64,000 nucleotides of DNA from Leadbetterella sp040829825 (GCF_040829825.1 NZ_JBFOLH010000023.1); one strand, 5' to 3'. Positions 34,851-43,885 are shown, numbered from the stretch's first letter. Numbers and translations: made by a program. The notes: generated from the letters alone by a model not told the origin.

Positions 34851-35521
34851 TATACCAGTTTGTAACCCACTCCGTAAACGGCCTGGATGTCGGCTTCGGA
34901 ATGATTTTCCTTTAATTTTTTCCTGAGATTTTTTACCTGGGAATAGATAAAATCCAGGCTGTCGGCCTGGTCGATATGATCTCCCCAGATAGATTCTGCC
35001 AGGGTGGTTTTCTGCAACAGCTTACCGGGCCTTACCATAAAATAGTAAAGCATGTCATATTCTTTCCGGTTCAGCAGCACCTCCTGCTCGTTGATTTTCA
35101 GAATCCGGTCTTCGGGGTAAATCTTCAGGTTTTTGTACACGATATGGCTTTCTCCCTTTTGTACCCGCCGCCGCAGGGCTGAGTTGATGCGGGAGTGTAG
35201 CTCAGCCAGGTGAAACGGTTTGGCCAGGTAGTCGTCGGCACCCAGGTCAAGGCCCGTCACCTTATCATCAACGGCATCTTTTGCAGAAAGAATGATAACT
35301 GAGGTTTCCGGGTGCAGTTTTTTTATTTCTTTCAGGATATCCAGTCCGTTGCCCCCTGGCAGCATGATGTCAAGCAGGATGCAGTCGTAGCTGTAATCTT
35401 CCACCTTGCGTAATCCTGACGGGTAATCGGCCGCATATTCTACCCGGTGGGCGGAGGCTTCCAGCGAGCGCTGAACCACTTTACGGAGCTCCGGTTCATC
35501 TTCTACGATAAGAATTTTCAT
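34850..35521 (-). CDS. OmpR-family response regulator
   Basis: 223 residues. The receiver domain has the acidic pocket VEDEPE, phospho-acceptor Asp in ILLDIMLPGGNG, and Lys in YLAKPFHL. The C-terminal winged helix includes LNRKEYDMLYYFM and DFIYSQVKNLRKKL. It is first in the RR-HK-BLAP-BLAP operon; I see no strong promoter in the 246-base divergent region upstream. Confidence 0.95.
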   Translation of the reverse strand: MKILIVEDEPELRKVVQRSLEASAHRVEYAADYPSGLRKVEDYSYDCILLDIMLPGGNGLDILKEIKKLHPETSVIILSAKDAVDDKVTGLDLGADDYLAKPFHLAELHSRINSALRRRVQKGESHIVYKNLKIYPEDRILKINEQEVLLNRKEYDMLYYFMVRPGKLLQKTTLAESIWGDHIDQADSLDFIYSQVKNLRKKLKENHSEADIQAVYGVGYKLV

Positions 35522-35767
35522 GTATAAAAGCTTTTAGCCTTGTTCATCAGCAGGACAACCCTTTTCAGGCTGAGGGAGCAGGGCTATGTTTTTTTACTGC
35601 AAGAATAGTTGTAAAATTAGGAAAGAATTGGGAAGAGCACCTGACAGAGAACGGCCGGCTTCCTTATTTTATCAAAGAATGCTTTAATTTTAGCTGATCT
35701 GCGCCGGAGGCTTGACCCGGCAGAAGAAGTTCCTGATTTTTATGAAATGTATTCAAACGCCATTGCT

Positions 35768-38464
35768 ATGAAACGGGTCTCACTATTTTTTATCGTTTTT
35801 TTATTTGGGGGGCAGATTTCGGCCCAGTCGCCCTGGGAGAGAATTGGCCGTATGCCTTCTACCCTGGGTATTGAACAGGGCAGCAGAGCTTTTACCACCC
35901 GCGATTTCAGGCTGGAAGTGCTGAATTCGTCGCAAACGGCATCGGCCCTGTCGCCGGTGAAAGACACGGTATTTGATTATACGCCGGATGAGTGGCTGAA
36001 ACGACGGGATAAGGATGGCTTTTACCACCTGGGCGATATCAACATCCGGTACCGGACAGGAGATTCAGGCGACTGGACGAAATTTTCTTCGGCTAAAAAA
36101 AGGACGGCCGTAAAGGAGCTGCCGGCCGGTAAAAACGGGCTGGCGGCAGCTGACCTGTCAGGCCTGCTTGAGGCCAGTGCACCGATCAGCCTGAAGCGTT
36201 TCTGGGACTCAGACGGCAGGGATATCATCCTGCGTTTTGAAATTCGGAATACCTCGGGCTCAGCGGTGGAGATCGGCTCGCTGGGAATACCGATGATTTT
36301 CAATAATATCCTGCAGGATAAGAAGCTGGATGATGCCCATACAGACAATGTGTTTTTTGATCCCTATATAGGCAAAGATGCGGGTTATCTGCAGGTTAAC
36401 CGCCTGCACGGCAAGGGGGCTTCACTGCTGGTGCTGCCGTATGAAAATGCAGCCTTTGAAGCCTACAACCCGGTGAATGACGACCCGACCCCGCGGAGCA
36501 TTGTTTTTGAAGGCTTTCACGAATGGATGATCCACAGCAAGGCGCATGCAGAGACGGAATGGAAAGGGGTGCAGCAATGGAATGAGCCCACCTCCGTAAC
36601 CCTGAAGCCGGGCGAAAGCCGCTCGTTTGCGCTCCGCTTTGTTTTTGCCCCTTCTATCCGGCAGATCGAATCGCAGCTGGAGAAAGAAGGGCGGCCGGTA
36701 GCCGTGGGACTTCCTGGTTATGTTTTACCGCAGGATGAAAACGGGACACTTTACCTCGATTACAGGCATAAGGTGATTTCCACAGAGGTATTCCCGGAAG
36801 GAGCTTTGCAGGTAAAAGCAACGGGCCGGAAGGGCAAATGGGAAGGGTACAGCGTTAAAGGACAGCAATGGGGCCGGGCCCGGCTTACCGTAAAATACAA
36901 AGACGGCACGGTTCAGACCATCCATTACAAAGTCATTAAACCCCAGGAAGAGGTAGTGAAAGACCTGGGGCATTTCCTGACCACCCGGCAGTGGTTTGAC
37001 GATAAAAATGACCCGTTCGGCCGGGCTCCGTCGATCATCACCTACGATAACGAAGAGCAGAAGCAGGTAACGCAGGAGCAACGTGCCTGGTATGCCGGTT
37101 TGAGCGATGAAGCCGGAGCCGCCAGCTGGCTGGCCGCTTTTATGAAGCAGTCGTTGATCAGTGATAAGGAGGAAGTGGAGAAGCTGAAGCTTTTTGCGCG
37201 GGAAACACTCTGGGGAGGCCTTCAGTACAGCGAAGGAAAGAACAGGTACGGGGTAAAGAAAAGCCTGTTCTATTACGAGCCGGATTCTATGCCGAAGGGC
37301 ACCTACCGCGAAGATATCAACTGGAAAGTATGGTCGGCCTGGCCTAAGAAAGAAGCGGATAACCCGGGGCGTTCGTACAATTACCCGCATGTGGCGGCGG
37401 CTCACTGGATTCTGTACCGCCTGGCGCGGAACCATGAAGGCCTGGCCGATGACGTGAACTGGCGTGAAAGCCTTCAGAATGCCTATCAAACCGCCCTGGC
37501 CATGGTACGGCTGGCACCGCATTATGCGCAGTTCGGACAGATGGAAGGTTCGGTATTCCTGTATATCCTGGAAGATCTGAAGCGTGAAGGTATAACCGAT
37601 ATGGCCAACGAACTGGAAGCCGCGATGAAAAAACGGGCCGATCACTGGAAAACACTGGGCTACCCGTTTGGCAGTGAAATGCCGTGGGATTCTACCGGCC
37701 AGGAAGAGGTGTACATGTGGTCAAAATATTTCGGCAATGCCGATAAGGCAGAGGTTACCCTGAATGCTATCCTGGCTTATATGCCTGCCCTGCCGCATTG
37801 GGGATATAACGGCAGCGCCCGCCGCTACTGGGATTTTGTGTACGGCGGAAAGCTGTCGCGCATTGAACGGCAGCTGCACCACTACGGCTCAGCACTGAAT
37901 TCGATCCCTGTTTCTGCGGCTTACCGTGATAATCCTGATGACTTTTACCTGTTGCGTGTAGGCCATGCCGGTGCTATGGGCGCCCTGGCCAATGTAACAC
38001 AGGAAGGATTTGGCCCGGCGGCTTTTCACTCGTACCCGTCTACCCTGGCCATAGACGGTATCACCGGTGATTACGGAAGCGGCTTTTACGGGTATGCGGT
38101 AAATTCAGGAACGTACATCACCGTTCACCCGGAGTTCGGACCGGTGGCCTTCAGCGGGAATCTTGTGCAGAACGGCGACTGGCTGAATACACAGATAACT
38201 TCTGCCGGGAAGTCGAGGGTGTACCTGGCACCGCGGAAATTATGGATCACCCTGGATGCCGGGAAGGTTTCATCCCTGAATTATAACCGGAAGACGGGGG
38301 AGGTGCAGGTGGTGCTGGAGCCGGCCGATGCCTATACGAAAACCGCCTATGTGCGGGCAGAAACGCCGGAGGCGTACCGCGCCGATGCCCCGAAAGACAG
38401 CCGGGGAAATTATACCGTTGCCCTGGGCAGGGAAAAGGCTGTTTTAAAGCTGGTATTGAAATAA
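35768..38464 (+). CDS. DUF5695 domain exported protein
   Basis: 898 residues from the ATG at 35768, which starts the signal peptide KRVSLFFIVFLFGGQISAQ; an upstream in-frame ATG at 35747 adds seven residues. The rest belongs to DUF5695, large secreted proteins thought to be glycan-active. Residues about 440-750 look like an alpha/alpha toroid (YNYPHVAAAHWILYRLARNHEGL, NGSARRYWDFVYGG), as in polysaccharide lyases and hydrolases; the N- and C-terminal parts are beta-rich. No SusC/D is adjacent. It ends at a clear terminator. Confidence 0.8.
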   Translation: MKRVSLFFIVFLFGGQISAQSPWERIGRMPSTLGIEQGSRAFTTRDFRLEVLNSSQTASALSPVKDTVFDYTPDEWLKRRDKDGFYHLGDINIRYRTGDSGDWTKFSSAKKRTAVKELPAGKNGLAAADLSGLLEASAPISLKRFWDSDGRDIILRFEIRNTSGSAVEIGSLGIPMIFNNILQDKKLDDAHTDNVFFDPYIGKDAGYLQVNRLHGKGASLLVLPYENAAFEAYNPVNDDPTPRSIVFEGFHEWMIHSKAHAETEWKGVQQWNEPTSVTLKPGESRSFALRFVFAPSIRQIESQLEKEGRPVAVGLPGYVLPQDENGTLYLDYRHKVISTEVFPEGALQVKATGRKGKWEGYSVKGQQWGRARLTVKYKDGTVQTIHYKVIKPQEEVVKDLGHFLTTRQWFDDKNDPFGRAPSIITYDNEEQKQVTQEQRAWYAGLSDEAGAASWLAAFMKQSLISDKEEVEKLKLFARETLWGGLQYSEGKNRYGVKKSLFYYEPDSMPKGTYREDINWKVWSAWPKKEADNPGRSYNYPHVAAAHWILYRLARNHEGLADDVNWRESLQNAYQTALAMVRLAPHYAQFGQMEGSVFLYILEDLKREGITDMANELEAAMKKRADHWKTLGYPFGSEMPWDSTGQEEVYMWSKYFGNADKAEVTLNAILAYMPALPHWGYNGSARRYWDFVYGGKLSRIERQLHHYGSALNSIPVSAAYRDNPDDFYLLRVGHAGAMGALANVTQEGFGPAAFHSYPSTLAIDGITGDYGSGFYGYAVNSGTYITVHPEFGPVAFSGNLVQNGDWLNTQITSAGKSRVYLAPRKLWITLDAGKVSSLNYNRKTGEVQVVLEPADAYTKTAYVRAETPEAYRADAPKDSRGNYTVALGREKAVLKLVLK

Positions 38465-38499
38465 AAAAAGTCAGGTTAAATAGTTAAAGTAAGGTTAAT

Positions 38500-38527
38500 G
38501 TGGGTGCGGCAGCTTTGCCGTACCCAC
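38500..38527 (+). terminator. terminator after the DUF5695 gene
   Basis: GTGGGTGCGGCA (38500-38511) pairs with TGCCGTACCCAC (38516-38527) with one G-T wobble around a 4-base loop, followed by TTTTATTT. Confidence 0.9.
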
Positions 38528-38619
38528 TTTTATTTCAGGCGGGGATTATTTTCTGTTTTTTAAGGGAATTGCCGTGAAAAGGTGGTAATTTTCGGTTTGA
38601 ACATTGCTATTGGAATAAG

Positions 38620-40518
38620 ATGAAAAATGTGATTATTACACTTCTGCTGGCGACATCGTGCGCATTTGCCCAAAATACGATGACTGCTGAAGCACTCTGG
38701 AAGCTGGGGCGGGTTTCAGCGCTGGGCGTCAGCAAAGACGGGAAAACGGTGGTATATCGGGTTACTACCCCTTCTGTAGCCGACAATAATTCAAGCGGTA
38801 AACTATATGCAGTGCCGGTTAACGGCGGAACCGCCACCGAAATAAAAGAAACGGCATCGTTGCTGAAAGACCCCGGCGTATCGGCTGACGGGAAGCATGT
38901 GGTGTACGATGAGAAAGTGAAGGTGAACCGGGTCTATGCAAAAGATTATTACCCGGAACTGGATAAAGCAACTGTGCAGGTGTATGACGGGCTCGACTAC
39001 CGGCATTGGGATACGTACAGCGACGGAAGCTTTAACCACGTATTTTACCGGGAAAACCGGGAAGGGGCTCCGGGAACCGATATCCTGAAAGACCAGCCCT
39101 GGCACTCGCCCACCATGCCTTTTGGCGGGAGCGAAGATTATACCTGGAACACCGACGGAACAAAGATCCTGTATGTTTGCAAGAAGCTGGCCGGTACCGC
39201 TTACGCCAACAGCACCAATACCGATATTTACGAATACGATCTGGCCAGCGGAACCACCAGGAACCTGACGGAGGGTAATCCCGGCTATGATACGCACCCC
39301 TCATTTTCATCACAGGGGGTGCTGGCCTGGCTGCAGATGAAGCGCAACGGGTATGAAGCCGATAAAAATGACATCATCGTAGATGTTAAGGGCGTACATG
39401 TTAACCTGACTTCGGGCTGGGACGGTACCGTAGACAGCTTTACCTGGAGCGAAGATGGCCGGAAGATTTATTTTACAGCTCCGGTAGAAGGAACCATCCA
39501 GCTGTTTGAAGTGAATTATCCCGGCCTGACCAAAGTGGCCATACAGGTCAGGCGGCTGACCGAAGGCGATTTTGATGTAACGGGAATTGTGGGCTTTGCC
39601 GGAGATAAGGTGATCGTGACCCGGACCGACTTTAATCATGCAACCGAGATTTATTCCTACGACCTGAAGAGCAAAAGCTGGAACGCCCTCACCAACGTCA
39701 ATACAGATTACTACAAAGGCATTGCTTTAAGCAAATGGGAGAAACGTTGGGTAAGCACTACTGATGGCAAAAAGATGCTGGTGTGGGTGGTTTTCCCGCC
39801 TGATTTTGATCCTGCCAGAAAATACCCGACCCTGTTGTTTTTACAGGGTGGTCCGCAGAGTGCACTGACCCAGTTTTATTCTTTCCGGTGGAATTTCCAG
39901 CTGATGGCGGCCCAGGGCTATATTGTGGTAGCGCCCAACCGGCGGGGCATGCCTGGCCATGGGGTGAAATGGAACGAGGAGATCAGTAAAGACTGGGGCG
40001 GGCAGGCCATGAAAGATTACCTGGCGGCCATTGATGACGTTTCTAAAGAGAAATATGTAGACAAAGCAAGGCTGGGTGCGGTAGGGGCCAGCTATGGCGG
40101 GTATTCCGTTTACTATATGGCCGGAATTCATGAGAACCGTTTTAAGACGTTTATTGCGCATGCCGGTGTCTTTAACCTGGAAAGCATGTACGGCACTACC
40201 GAAGAATTGTTTTTTGTTAACTGGGACCTGGGCGGCCCCTACTGGGATAAAACCAATGCGGCAGCCCGCAAAACCTATGAGCAGTTCAACCCGATGCGGC
40301 ATGTGGACAAATGGAATACCCCTATGCTGGTGATGCATGGCGGGAAAGATTACCGGGTGCCGATAGGACAGGGGCAGGAGGCTTTCCAGGCTTTGCAGCA
40401 GAGGGGCATCCGTAGCCGGCTGGTGTATTTTACCGATGAAAACCACTGGATACTGAAACCGCAGAATGCTATGGTATGGCAGAATGAGTTTTTCAGGTGG
40501 TTAAAGGAAACGTTGTGA
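38620..40518 (+). CDS. S9 family peptidase (prolyl oligopeptidase / dipeptidyl peptidase type)
   Basis: 632 residues with a signal peptide (MKNVIITLLLATSCAFA), probably periplasmic. The N-terminal propeller (about 30-370) has repeated WD/YDLASGTT-type blades; the C-terminal alpha/beta hydrolase has catalytic Ser in GASYGGYSVYY, Asp in MHGGKDYRVP and His in DENHW. It cleaves short peptides, perhaps after proline or acyl-amino acids. Heptad array C starts three bases after its stop and runs to the next gene's stop. Confidence 0.93.
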   Translation: MKNVIITLLLATSCAFAQNTMTAEALWKLGRVSALGVSKDGKTVVYRVTTPSVADNNSSGKLYAVPVNGGTATEIKETASLLKDPGVSADGKHVVYDEKVKVNRVYAKDYYPELDKATVQVYDGLDYRHWDTYSDGSFNHVFYRENREGAPGTDILKDQPWHSPTMPFGGSEDYTWNTDGTKILYVCKKLAGTAYANSTNTDIYEYDLASGTTRNLTEGNPGYDTHPSFSSQGVLAWLQMKRNGYEADKNDIIVDVKGVHVNLTSGWDGTVDSFTWSEDGRKIYFTAPVEGTIQLFEVNYPGLTKVAIQVRRLTEGDFDVTGIVGFAGDKVIVTRTDFNHATEIYSYDLKSKSWNALTNVNTDYYKGIALSKWEKRWVSTTDGKKMLVWVVFPPDFDPARKYPTLLFLQGGPQSALTQFYSFRWNFQLMAAQGYIVVAPNRRGMPGHGVKWNEEISKDWGGQAMKDYLAAIDDVSKEKYVDKARLGAVGASYGGYSVYYMAGIHENRFKTFIAHAGVFNLESMYGTTEELFFVNWDLGGPYWDKTNAAARKTYEQFNPMRHVDKWNTPMLVMHGGKDYRVPIGQGQEAFQALQQRGIRSRLVYFTDENHWILKPQNAMVWQNEFFRWLKETL

Positions 40519-40520
40519 TA

Positions 40521-40641
40521 GTTCCGAGTTCCGAGTAGAGAGTTGCGAGTAGCTGGTACTTTGCACTCTCCACTCGGAACTCGGAACTCTCCACTCGAAA
40601 CTCTCCACTCTCTACTCGGAACTCTCTACTCGGAACTCTCC
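40521..40641. repeat. heptad inverted-repeat array C (largest)
   Basis: Left arm 40521-40555: GTTCCGA twice, GTAGAGA, GTTGCGA, GTAGCTG. After a 9-base spacer the right arm 40565-40641 has eleven heptads, alternating ACTCTCC/ACTCTCT and ACTCGGA/ACTCGAA, the reverse complement of the left arm. The array fills the gap between the convergent stops of the peptidase (40518) and the rhodanese-thioredoxin gene (40643). No other terminator is visible there. Confidence 0.92.
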
Positions 40642-40642
40642 A

Positions 40643-41335
40643 CTATTCTAACTGTTTACGCAACCCCTCTTCATCCACAAAACCCGTATGATTCCAGCTC
40701 TCCTTCCCGTTGCGGTAAACTTTAATAACCGGCAGGCCTGAAATGCCCAGCGCCTTGCAAAGGCGGGAGTTCTGGTCGGCGTCGATACGGATGACCGTTG
40801 CCGTTTTATCTTTTGCGATATTTTCGAGGTAGGGCTTCATCTTTTTGCAGGGGGCACACCATTCGGCATAAAAATCCACGAGCACCACTTTGCCCGACTG
40901 CAGCATGGCTTCGTATTCAGCCACTGACATGCCCTCGGAGGTTACCGTAAGCTTTACTTCGGGCAGGTTGTTGTTCCGCCATTCCATCATTCCCCCGGTC
41001 ATTTCATACACTTCATTGTAGCCCTGGGAGGTCAGGTATCTGGCTGCTGAGGCGCTCCGTCCGCCGCTCAGGCAATACACAAAAACCGGCTTTGATTTAT
41101 CGATCGCCGCCGCCATGTTTTTGAATTCACCGGAGCTGATGTCCACATTGCTGGCATCTTTGATATGGCCCGCCTTAAATTCAGAAGGCGTGCGTACATC
41201 TACCACCTGGGCACCGGGTGTGCTCTTGATTTTGTCAGCAAATTCTTTGGCAGAAAGCTTCACCGCAGGTGTTTGCGCCTGGCAGCACGTTGCTCCCCAC
41301 ACCGCTAAAATAATTATTGATAGATACCTGAACAT
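40643..41335 (-). CDS. rhodanese-thioredoxin fusion protein, exported
   Basis: 230 residues with a signal peptide (MFRYLSIIILAVWGATCCQA), possibly a lipoprotein through the CC pair. Residues about 30-120 are a rhodanese domain with active Cys in VYCLSGGRS; residues about 128-230 are a thioredoxin domain with WCAPCKK. The fusion should pass sulfane sulfur or reduce persulfides in the periplasm. It is last in a six-gene - strand run with two rhodanese-type genes and a persulfide-dioxygenase-like gene, pointing to sulfur or persulfide handling. Confidence 0.92.
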   Translation of the reverse strand: MFRYLSIIILAVWGATCCQAQTPAVKLSAKEFADKIKSTPGAQVVDVRTPSEFKAGHIKDASNVDISSGEFKNMAAAIDKSKPVFVYCLSGGRSASAARYLTSQGYNEVYEMTGGMMEWRNNNLPEVKLTVTSEGMSVAEYEAMLQSGKVVLVDFYAEWCAPCKKMKPYLENIAKDKTATVIRIDADQNSRLCKALGISGLPVIKVYRNGKESWNHTGFVDEEGLRKQLE

Positions 41336-41352
41336 ATAGATTGGTTTTAAGA

Positions 41353-41559
41353 TCAGCCTGCCGGCTTATTGCCTGTTTTAAAATACGATAATAATAAACC
41401 GCCCATTAATGCGCCGTAGGCGCTGCTGTTCAGGGGTTTGGATGTGATAGGGCAGGTGCCGGTAGTGCAGCCCACATACTTCCAGTACAGGTAGCCGCCC
41501 AGCGCACCCAGAATCGCACCGACGATGGTCAACAGGTTGGTTTTAAAAAAATTATTCAT
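41353..41559 (-). CDS. DUF6132-type small membrane protein
   Basis: 68 residues from the ATG at 41559 (MNNFFKTNLLTIVGAIL); a longer frame reaching 41652 would run deep into the preceding gene. Two TM helices (LLTIVGAILGALGGYLYW and SSAYGALMGGLLLSYF) flank a loop with CTTGTCPIT, two cysteines three apart plus. It overlaps the stop of the preceding gene by 8 bases. Such proteins accompany rhodaneses in Bacteroidota; function unknown. Confidence 0.75.
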   Translation of the reverse strand: MNNFFKTNLLTIVGAILGALGGYLYWKYVGCTTGTCPITSKPLNSSAYGALMGGLLLSYFKTGNKPAG

Positions 41560-41812
41560 GAGCATCCGGGTTATGGCCGAAATTTTCAGGAGATTCAGGT
41601 CTCCCGAAAGAACTGCCGGTGTTACAGCTGCCCCCTGCACCGCACCCTGCATTCAGCAGGGGCATGAGCGAAAACAGTGCCCCTATTGTAATAAACAATT
41701 TATCGCCGACAAGAATTCCCTGAACTACTACGGCTATCCCGATAGCCAAGCGCAGGAAGCGGGCAAGAGACCAGCTGGACAGGTACTTTTTTAGTTTGGT
41801 GATGGTTTTCAT
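41552..41812 (-). CDS. small membrane protein related to YgaP-type transmembrane domains
   Basis: 86 residues from the ATG at 41812; a TTG at 41827 is possible. One or two TM helices (FLRLAIGIAVVVQGILV and LFITIGALFSLMPLLN) and a C-terminal NAGCGAGGSCNT segment with two cysteines six apart. It looks like the YgaP/DUF2892-type membrane segment found with rhodanese domains. It lies 18 bases after the next DUF2892 gene and overlaps the DUF6132 gene, all on the - strand. Confidence 0.65.
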   Translation of the reverse strand: MKTITKLKKYLSSWSLARFLRLAIGIAVVVQGILVGDKLFITIGALFSLMPLLNAGCGAGGSCNTGSSFGRPESPENFGHNPDAHE

Positions 41813-41830
41813 CGATACATTTTTCAAACA

Positions 41831-42028
41831 CTACCGGCGGGTACTGATTCCGAAAGGCAGGTATAAAGGACAGAAACTGATAAAAGAAGTCAGCACAAAC
41901 ACCAGGGCCAGAATGCCCAGAACGATCGCCCATGTGCCTGAAATGACATTCATGAAGTACAGCACCGCTATGATGGCGGCAATTGTTATACGGATGATCC
42001 TATCCGTTTTTCCCATGTTCTTTTTCAT
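41831..42028 (-). CDS. DUF2892 small membrane protein
   Basis: 65 residues. MKKNMGKTDRIIRI at the start and the two TM segments (TIAAIIAVLYFMNVISG and WAIVLGILALVFVLTSFISFCPLYLPFGI) are characteristic of DUF2892, the YgaP membrane domain. It follows the rhodanese gene by 12 bases; together they equal a split YgaP, in which the rhodanese and the membrane part are one protein. Confidence 0.9.
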   Translation of the reverse strand: MKKNMGKTDRIIRITIAAIIAVLYFMNVISGTWAIVLGILALVFVLTSFISFCPLYLPFGISTRR

Positions 42029-42040
42029 TGTATTTTTTAT

Positions 42041-42361
42041 TTAAAGGTTATCTGCTGCACGCTGTACGTTCTCCCAGGTGCCGCCGTTGATCACATTGGT
42101 AAAGCCGTTCCTGTTCAGGAGGGCTTTGGCCTGGGCACTCCGCCCGCCGCTGCGGCAGAATACCACTACGTTATTCCTGTTTTTGAATTTACCCAGCTGG
42201 GAGGGCAACTTATCCAGCGGGATATTTACTGCGCCTTTTACACTGCCGGAGGCAAATTCACCGGGGGTACGTACGTCTACCAGGTAGGCGCCTTCTTTAA
42301 TAACTGACTGGAGGTCTGCTGTATTGCTGCTGCCGAAAAGTGTTTTTAATAAATTGAACAT
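42041..42361 (-). CDS. single-domain rhodanese
   Basis: 106 residues. The active-site loop is VVFCRSGGRSAQA (Cys near residue 68), with YLVDVRTPGEFASGSVKGAVNIPLDKL before it. No signal peptide, so cytoplasmic. It transfers sulfane sulfur, for example from thiosulfate or persulfides. It lies 12 bases after the MBL-rhodanese gene and 12 before the DUF2892 gene. Confidence 0.93.
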   Translation of the reverse strand: MFNLLKTLFGSSNTADLQSVIKEGAYLVDVRTPGEFASGSVKGAVNIPLDKLPSQLGKFKNRNNVVVFCRSGGRSAQAKALLNRNGFTNVINGGTWENVQRAADNL

Positions 42362-42373
42362 AATTGAAAAGGG

Positions 42374-43783
42374 TTATAACATGGTAGTTGGACAAACGTA
42401 GTCGCTGATTTCGAATTTCCCGGAGTCTTTGAGGGCTTTAAAGCCGCCTTTTACGTCGATAAGGTGATCAAATCCCCGTGCTTTCAAAACAGATATGAAA
42501 ATCATGGAACGGTAGCCGCCTGCGCAGTGCACATAATAGGTTTTGTTTTTGTCTATTTCTGCCAGGTGGTCGTTCATATAATCCAGCGGAATATTCTCTG
42601 CACCGATGAGATGCTCGGAATAGTATTCGCTCTTCCTGCGGACATCAAGGATATTCCGTTCCGTATTTTCTGCCGCCAGCTCTTCTGCCGAAACCGAGGA
42701 GATGGTGTCAAGCTCTTTTCCGGCGTTTTTCCAGGCGGCAATGCCCCCTTCCAGGTATCCTATGGCGCCGTCGTAGCCCACCCGGGCCAGGCGGGTGACC
42801 ACTTCTTCCTCCTGCCCTTCTTCGGCAATGATCAGCAGGGCCTGCCGGATGTCAGGGATGAGCGTTCCCACCCAGGGCGCAAAGCTTCCGTCAATGCCAA
42901 TGTTCACTGAGTTGGGAATAAAGCCCCGGGCAAAGACCTGCGCATCACGGGTATCGAGAACCAGGGCGTCGGTTTCATTGGCGGCTGCTTCAAAAGCTTC
43001 CGGGCCCAATGGCCGGAGGCCCTGGTCAAGCACGCGGTCAATGCTTTCGTATCCTTTGCTGTTCATCAACACGTTGGCGGGGAAGTAACCGGGAGGAGGC
43101 GTAAGGCCGTCGAGTACCTTTTCTATAAATTCTTCCCTGCTCATCGGCTGCAGGGCATAATTGGTTTTCTTCTGGTGACCCAGGGTATCGGTTGTTTCCC
43201 GGCTCATGTTTTTACCGCAGGCAGAACCTGCTCCGTGGGCCGGGTAAACCACGATATCGTCGGCCAGAGGAAGAATTTTGTTGCGTAATGAATCGTAAAG
43301 GTGTGCGGCCAGCTTTTCAGGAGTAAGCTCTTCCACCACTTTCTGGGCCAGGTCGGGGCGGCCCACATCATTGATAAAGAGGGTGTCGCCCGTAAAGAGG
43401 GCTTTTTCTTTCCCGGTTTCATCTTTCAGCAGGAAACAGGAGCTTTCCAGGGTATGTCCCGGCGTATGAATCACCTTCAGGGTGATGTCTCCCACTTTCA
43501 GCTCCTCGCCGTCTTCGGCAATATGGGCTTCAAAGTCAGGCCGGGCGGTAGGACCGTAAACAATGACCGCGCCGGTTTTTCTGGCGAGATCGAGGTGACC
43601 GCTTACAAAGTCGGCGTGAAAGTGGGTTTCAAGCACATATTTGATTTTTGCGCCGCTCTTTTCGGCCCGGTCTATATAGGGCTGTACTTCCCGCAGCGGA
43701 TCAATCACTACGGCTTCTCCGTTGCTTTCCAGGTAATAGGCCCCCTGGGCGAGGCATCCGGTATAAATCTGTTCTATTTTCAT
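42374..43783 (-). CDS. metallo-beta-lactamase-fold hydrolase with rhodanese domains (persulfide dioxygenase-like)
   Basis: 469 residues from the ATG at 43783 (KIEQIYTGCLAQGAYYLES); a longer frame to 43870 runs through the promoter. The MBL domain (1-240) has THFHADFVSGH, HTPGHTLESSC and GDTLFINDVGRPDL, like ETHE1/Blh persulfide dioxygenases. Two rhodanese-type domains follow: the first (about 265-360) has no active cysteine in the usual place; the second (about 370-469) has YYVHCAGGYRSM. It probably oxidises persulfides and hands on sulfur. It is first in the operon and has a -7 element and an FNR-like site upstream. Confidence 0.92.
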   Translation of the reverse strand: MKIEQIYTGCLAQGAYYLESNGEAVVIDPLREVQPYIDRAEKSGAKIKYVLETHFHADFVSGHLDLARKTGAVIVYGPTARPDFEAHIAEDGEELKVGDITLKVIHTPGHTLESSCFLLKDETGKEKALFTGDTLFINDVGRPDLAQKVVEELTPEKLAAHLYDSLRNKILPLADDIVVYPAHGAGSACGKNMSRETTDTLGHQKKTNYALQPMSREEFIEKVLDGLTPPPGYFPANVLMNSKGYESIDRVLDQGLRPLGPEAFEAAANETDALVLDTRDAQVFARGFIPNSVNIGIDGSFAPWVGTLIPDIRQALLIIAEEGQEEEVVTRLARVGYDGAIGYLEGGIAAWKNAGKELDTISSVSAEELAAENTERNILDVRRKSEYYSEHLIGAENIPLDYMNDHLAEIDKNKTYYVHCAGGYRSMIFISVLKARGFDHLIDVKGGFKALKDSGKFEISDYVCPTTML

Positions 43784-43841
43784 ATCTCTTTTTGTTGGGT
43801 GCAGCCCGGCCGCGGGTGAGTGGCCGGACCATTTTCTCTTA

Positions 43842-43849
43842 CAAAGGTA
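43842..43849 (-). promoter_or_regulatory. -7 promoter element of the MBL-rhodanese operon
   Basis: Reads TACCTTTG on the - strand, an exact TAnnTTTG match; predicted start near 43835, leader about 50 bases. Confidence 0.55.
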
Positions 43850-43871
43850 GGATATGCCCCAACGCCCCACA

Positions 43872-43885
43872 GTAACAAGAGTTAC
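43872..43885. promoter_or_regulatory. FNR/CRP-like operator candidate (GTAAC-N4-GTTAC)
   Basis: Perfect 5-bp arms around AAGA. Its centre is about 43 bases upstream of the predicted start of the MBL-rhodanese operon, the normal place for a Crp/Fnr class II activator. The Crp/Fnr gene is encoded 420 bases away, and a near copy lies upstream of that gene at 45007-45020. Confidence 0.55.

Noticed and set aside
36725..37645. 306-codon open frame antisense to the DUF5695 gene
   Set aside because: The + strand gene has a signal peptide and family match; the antisense frame has neither.
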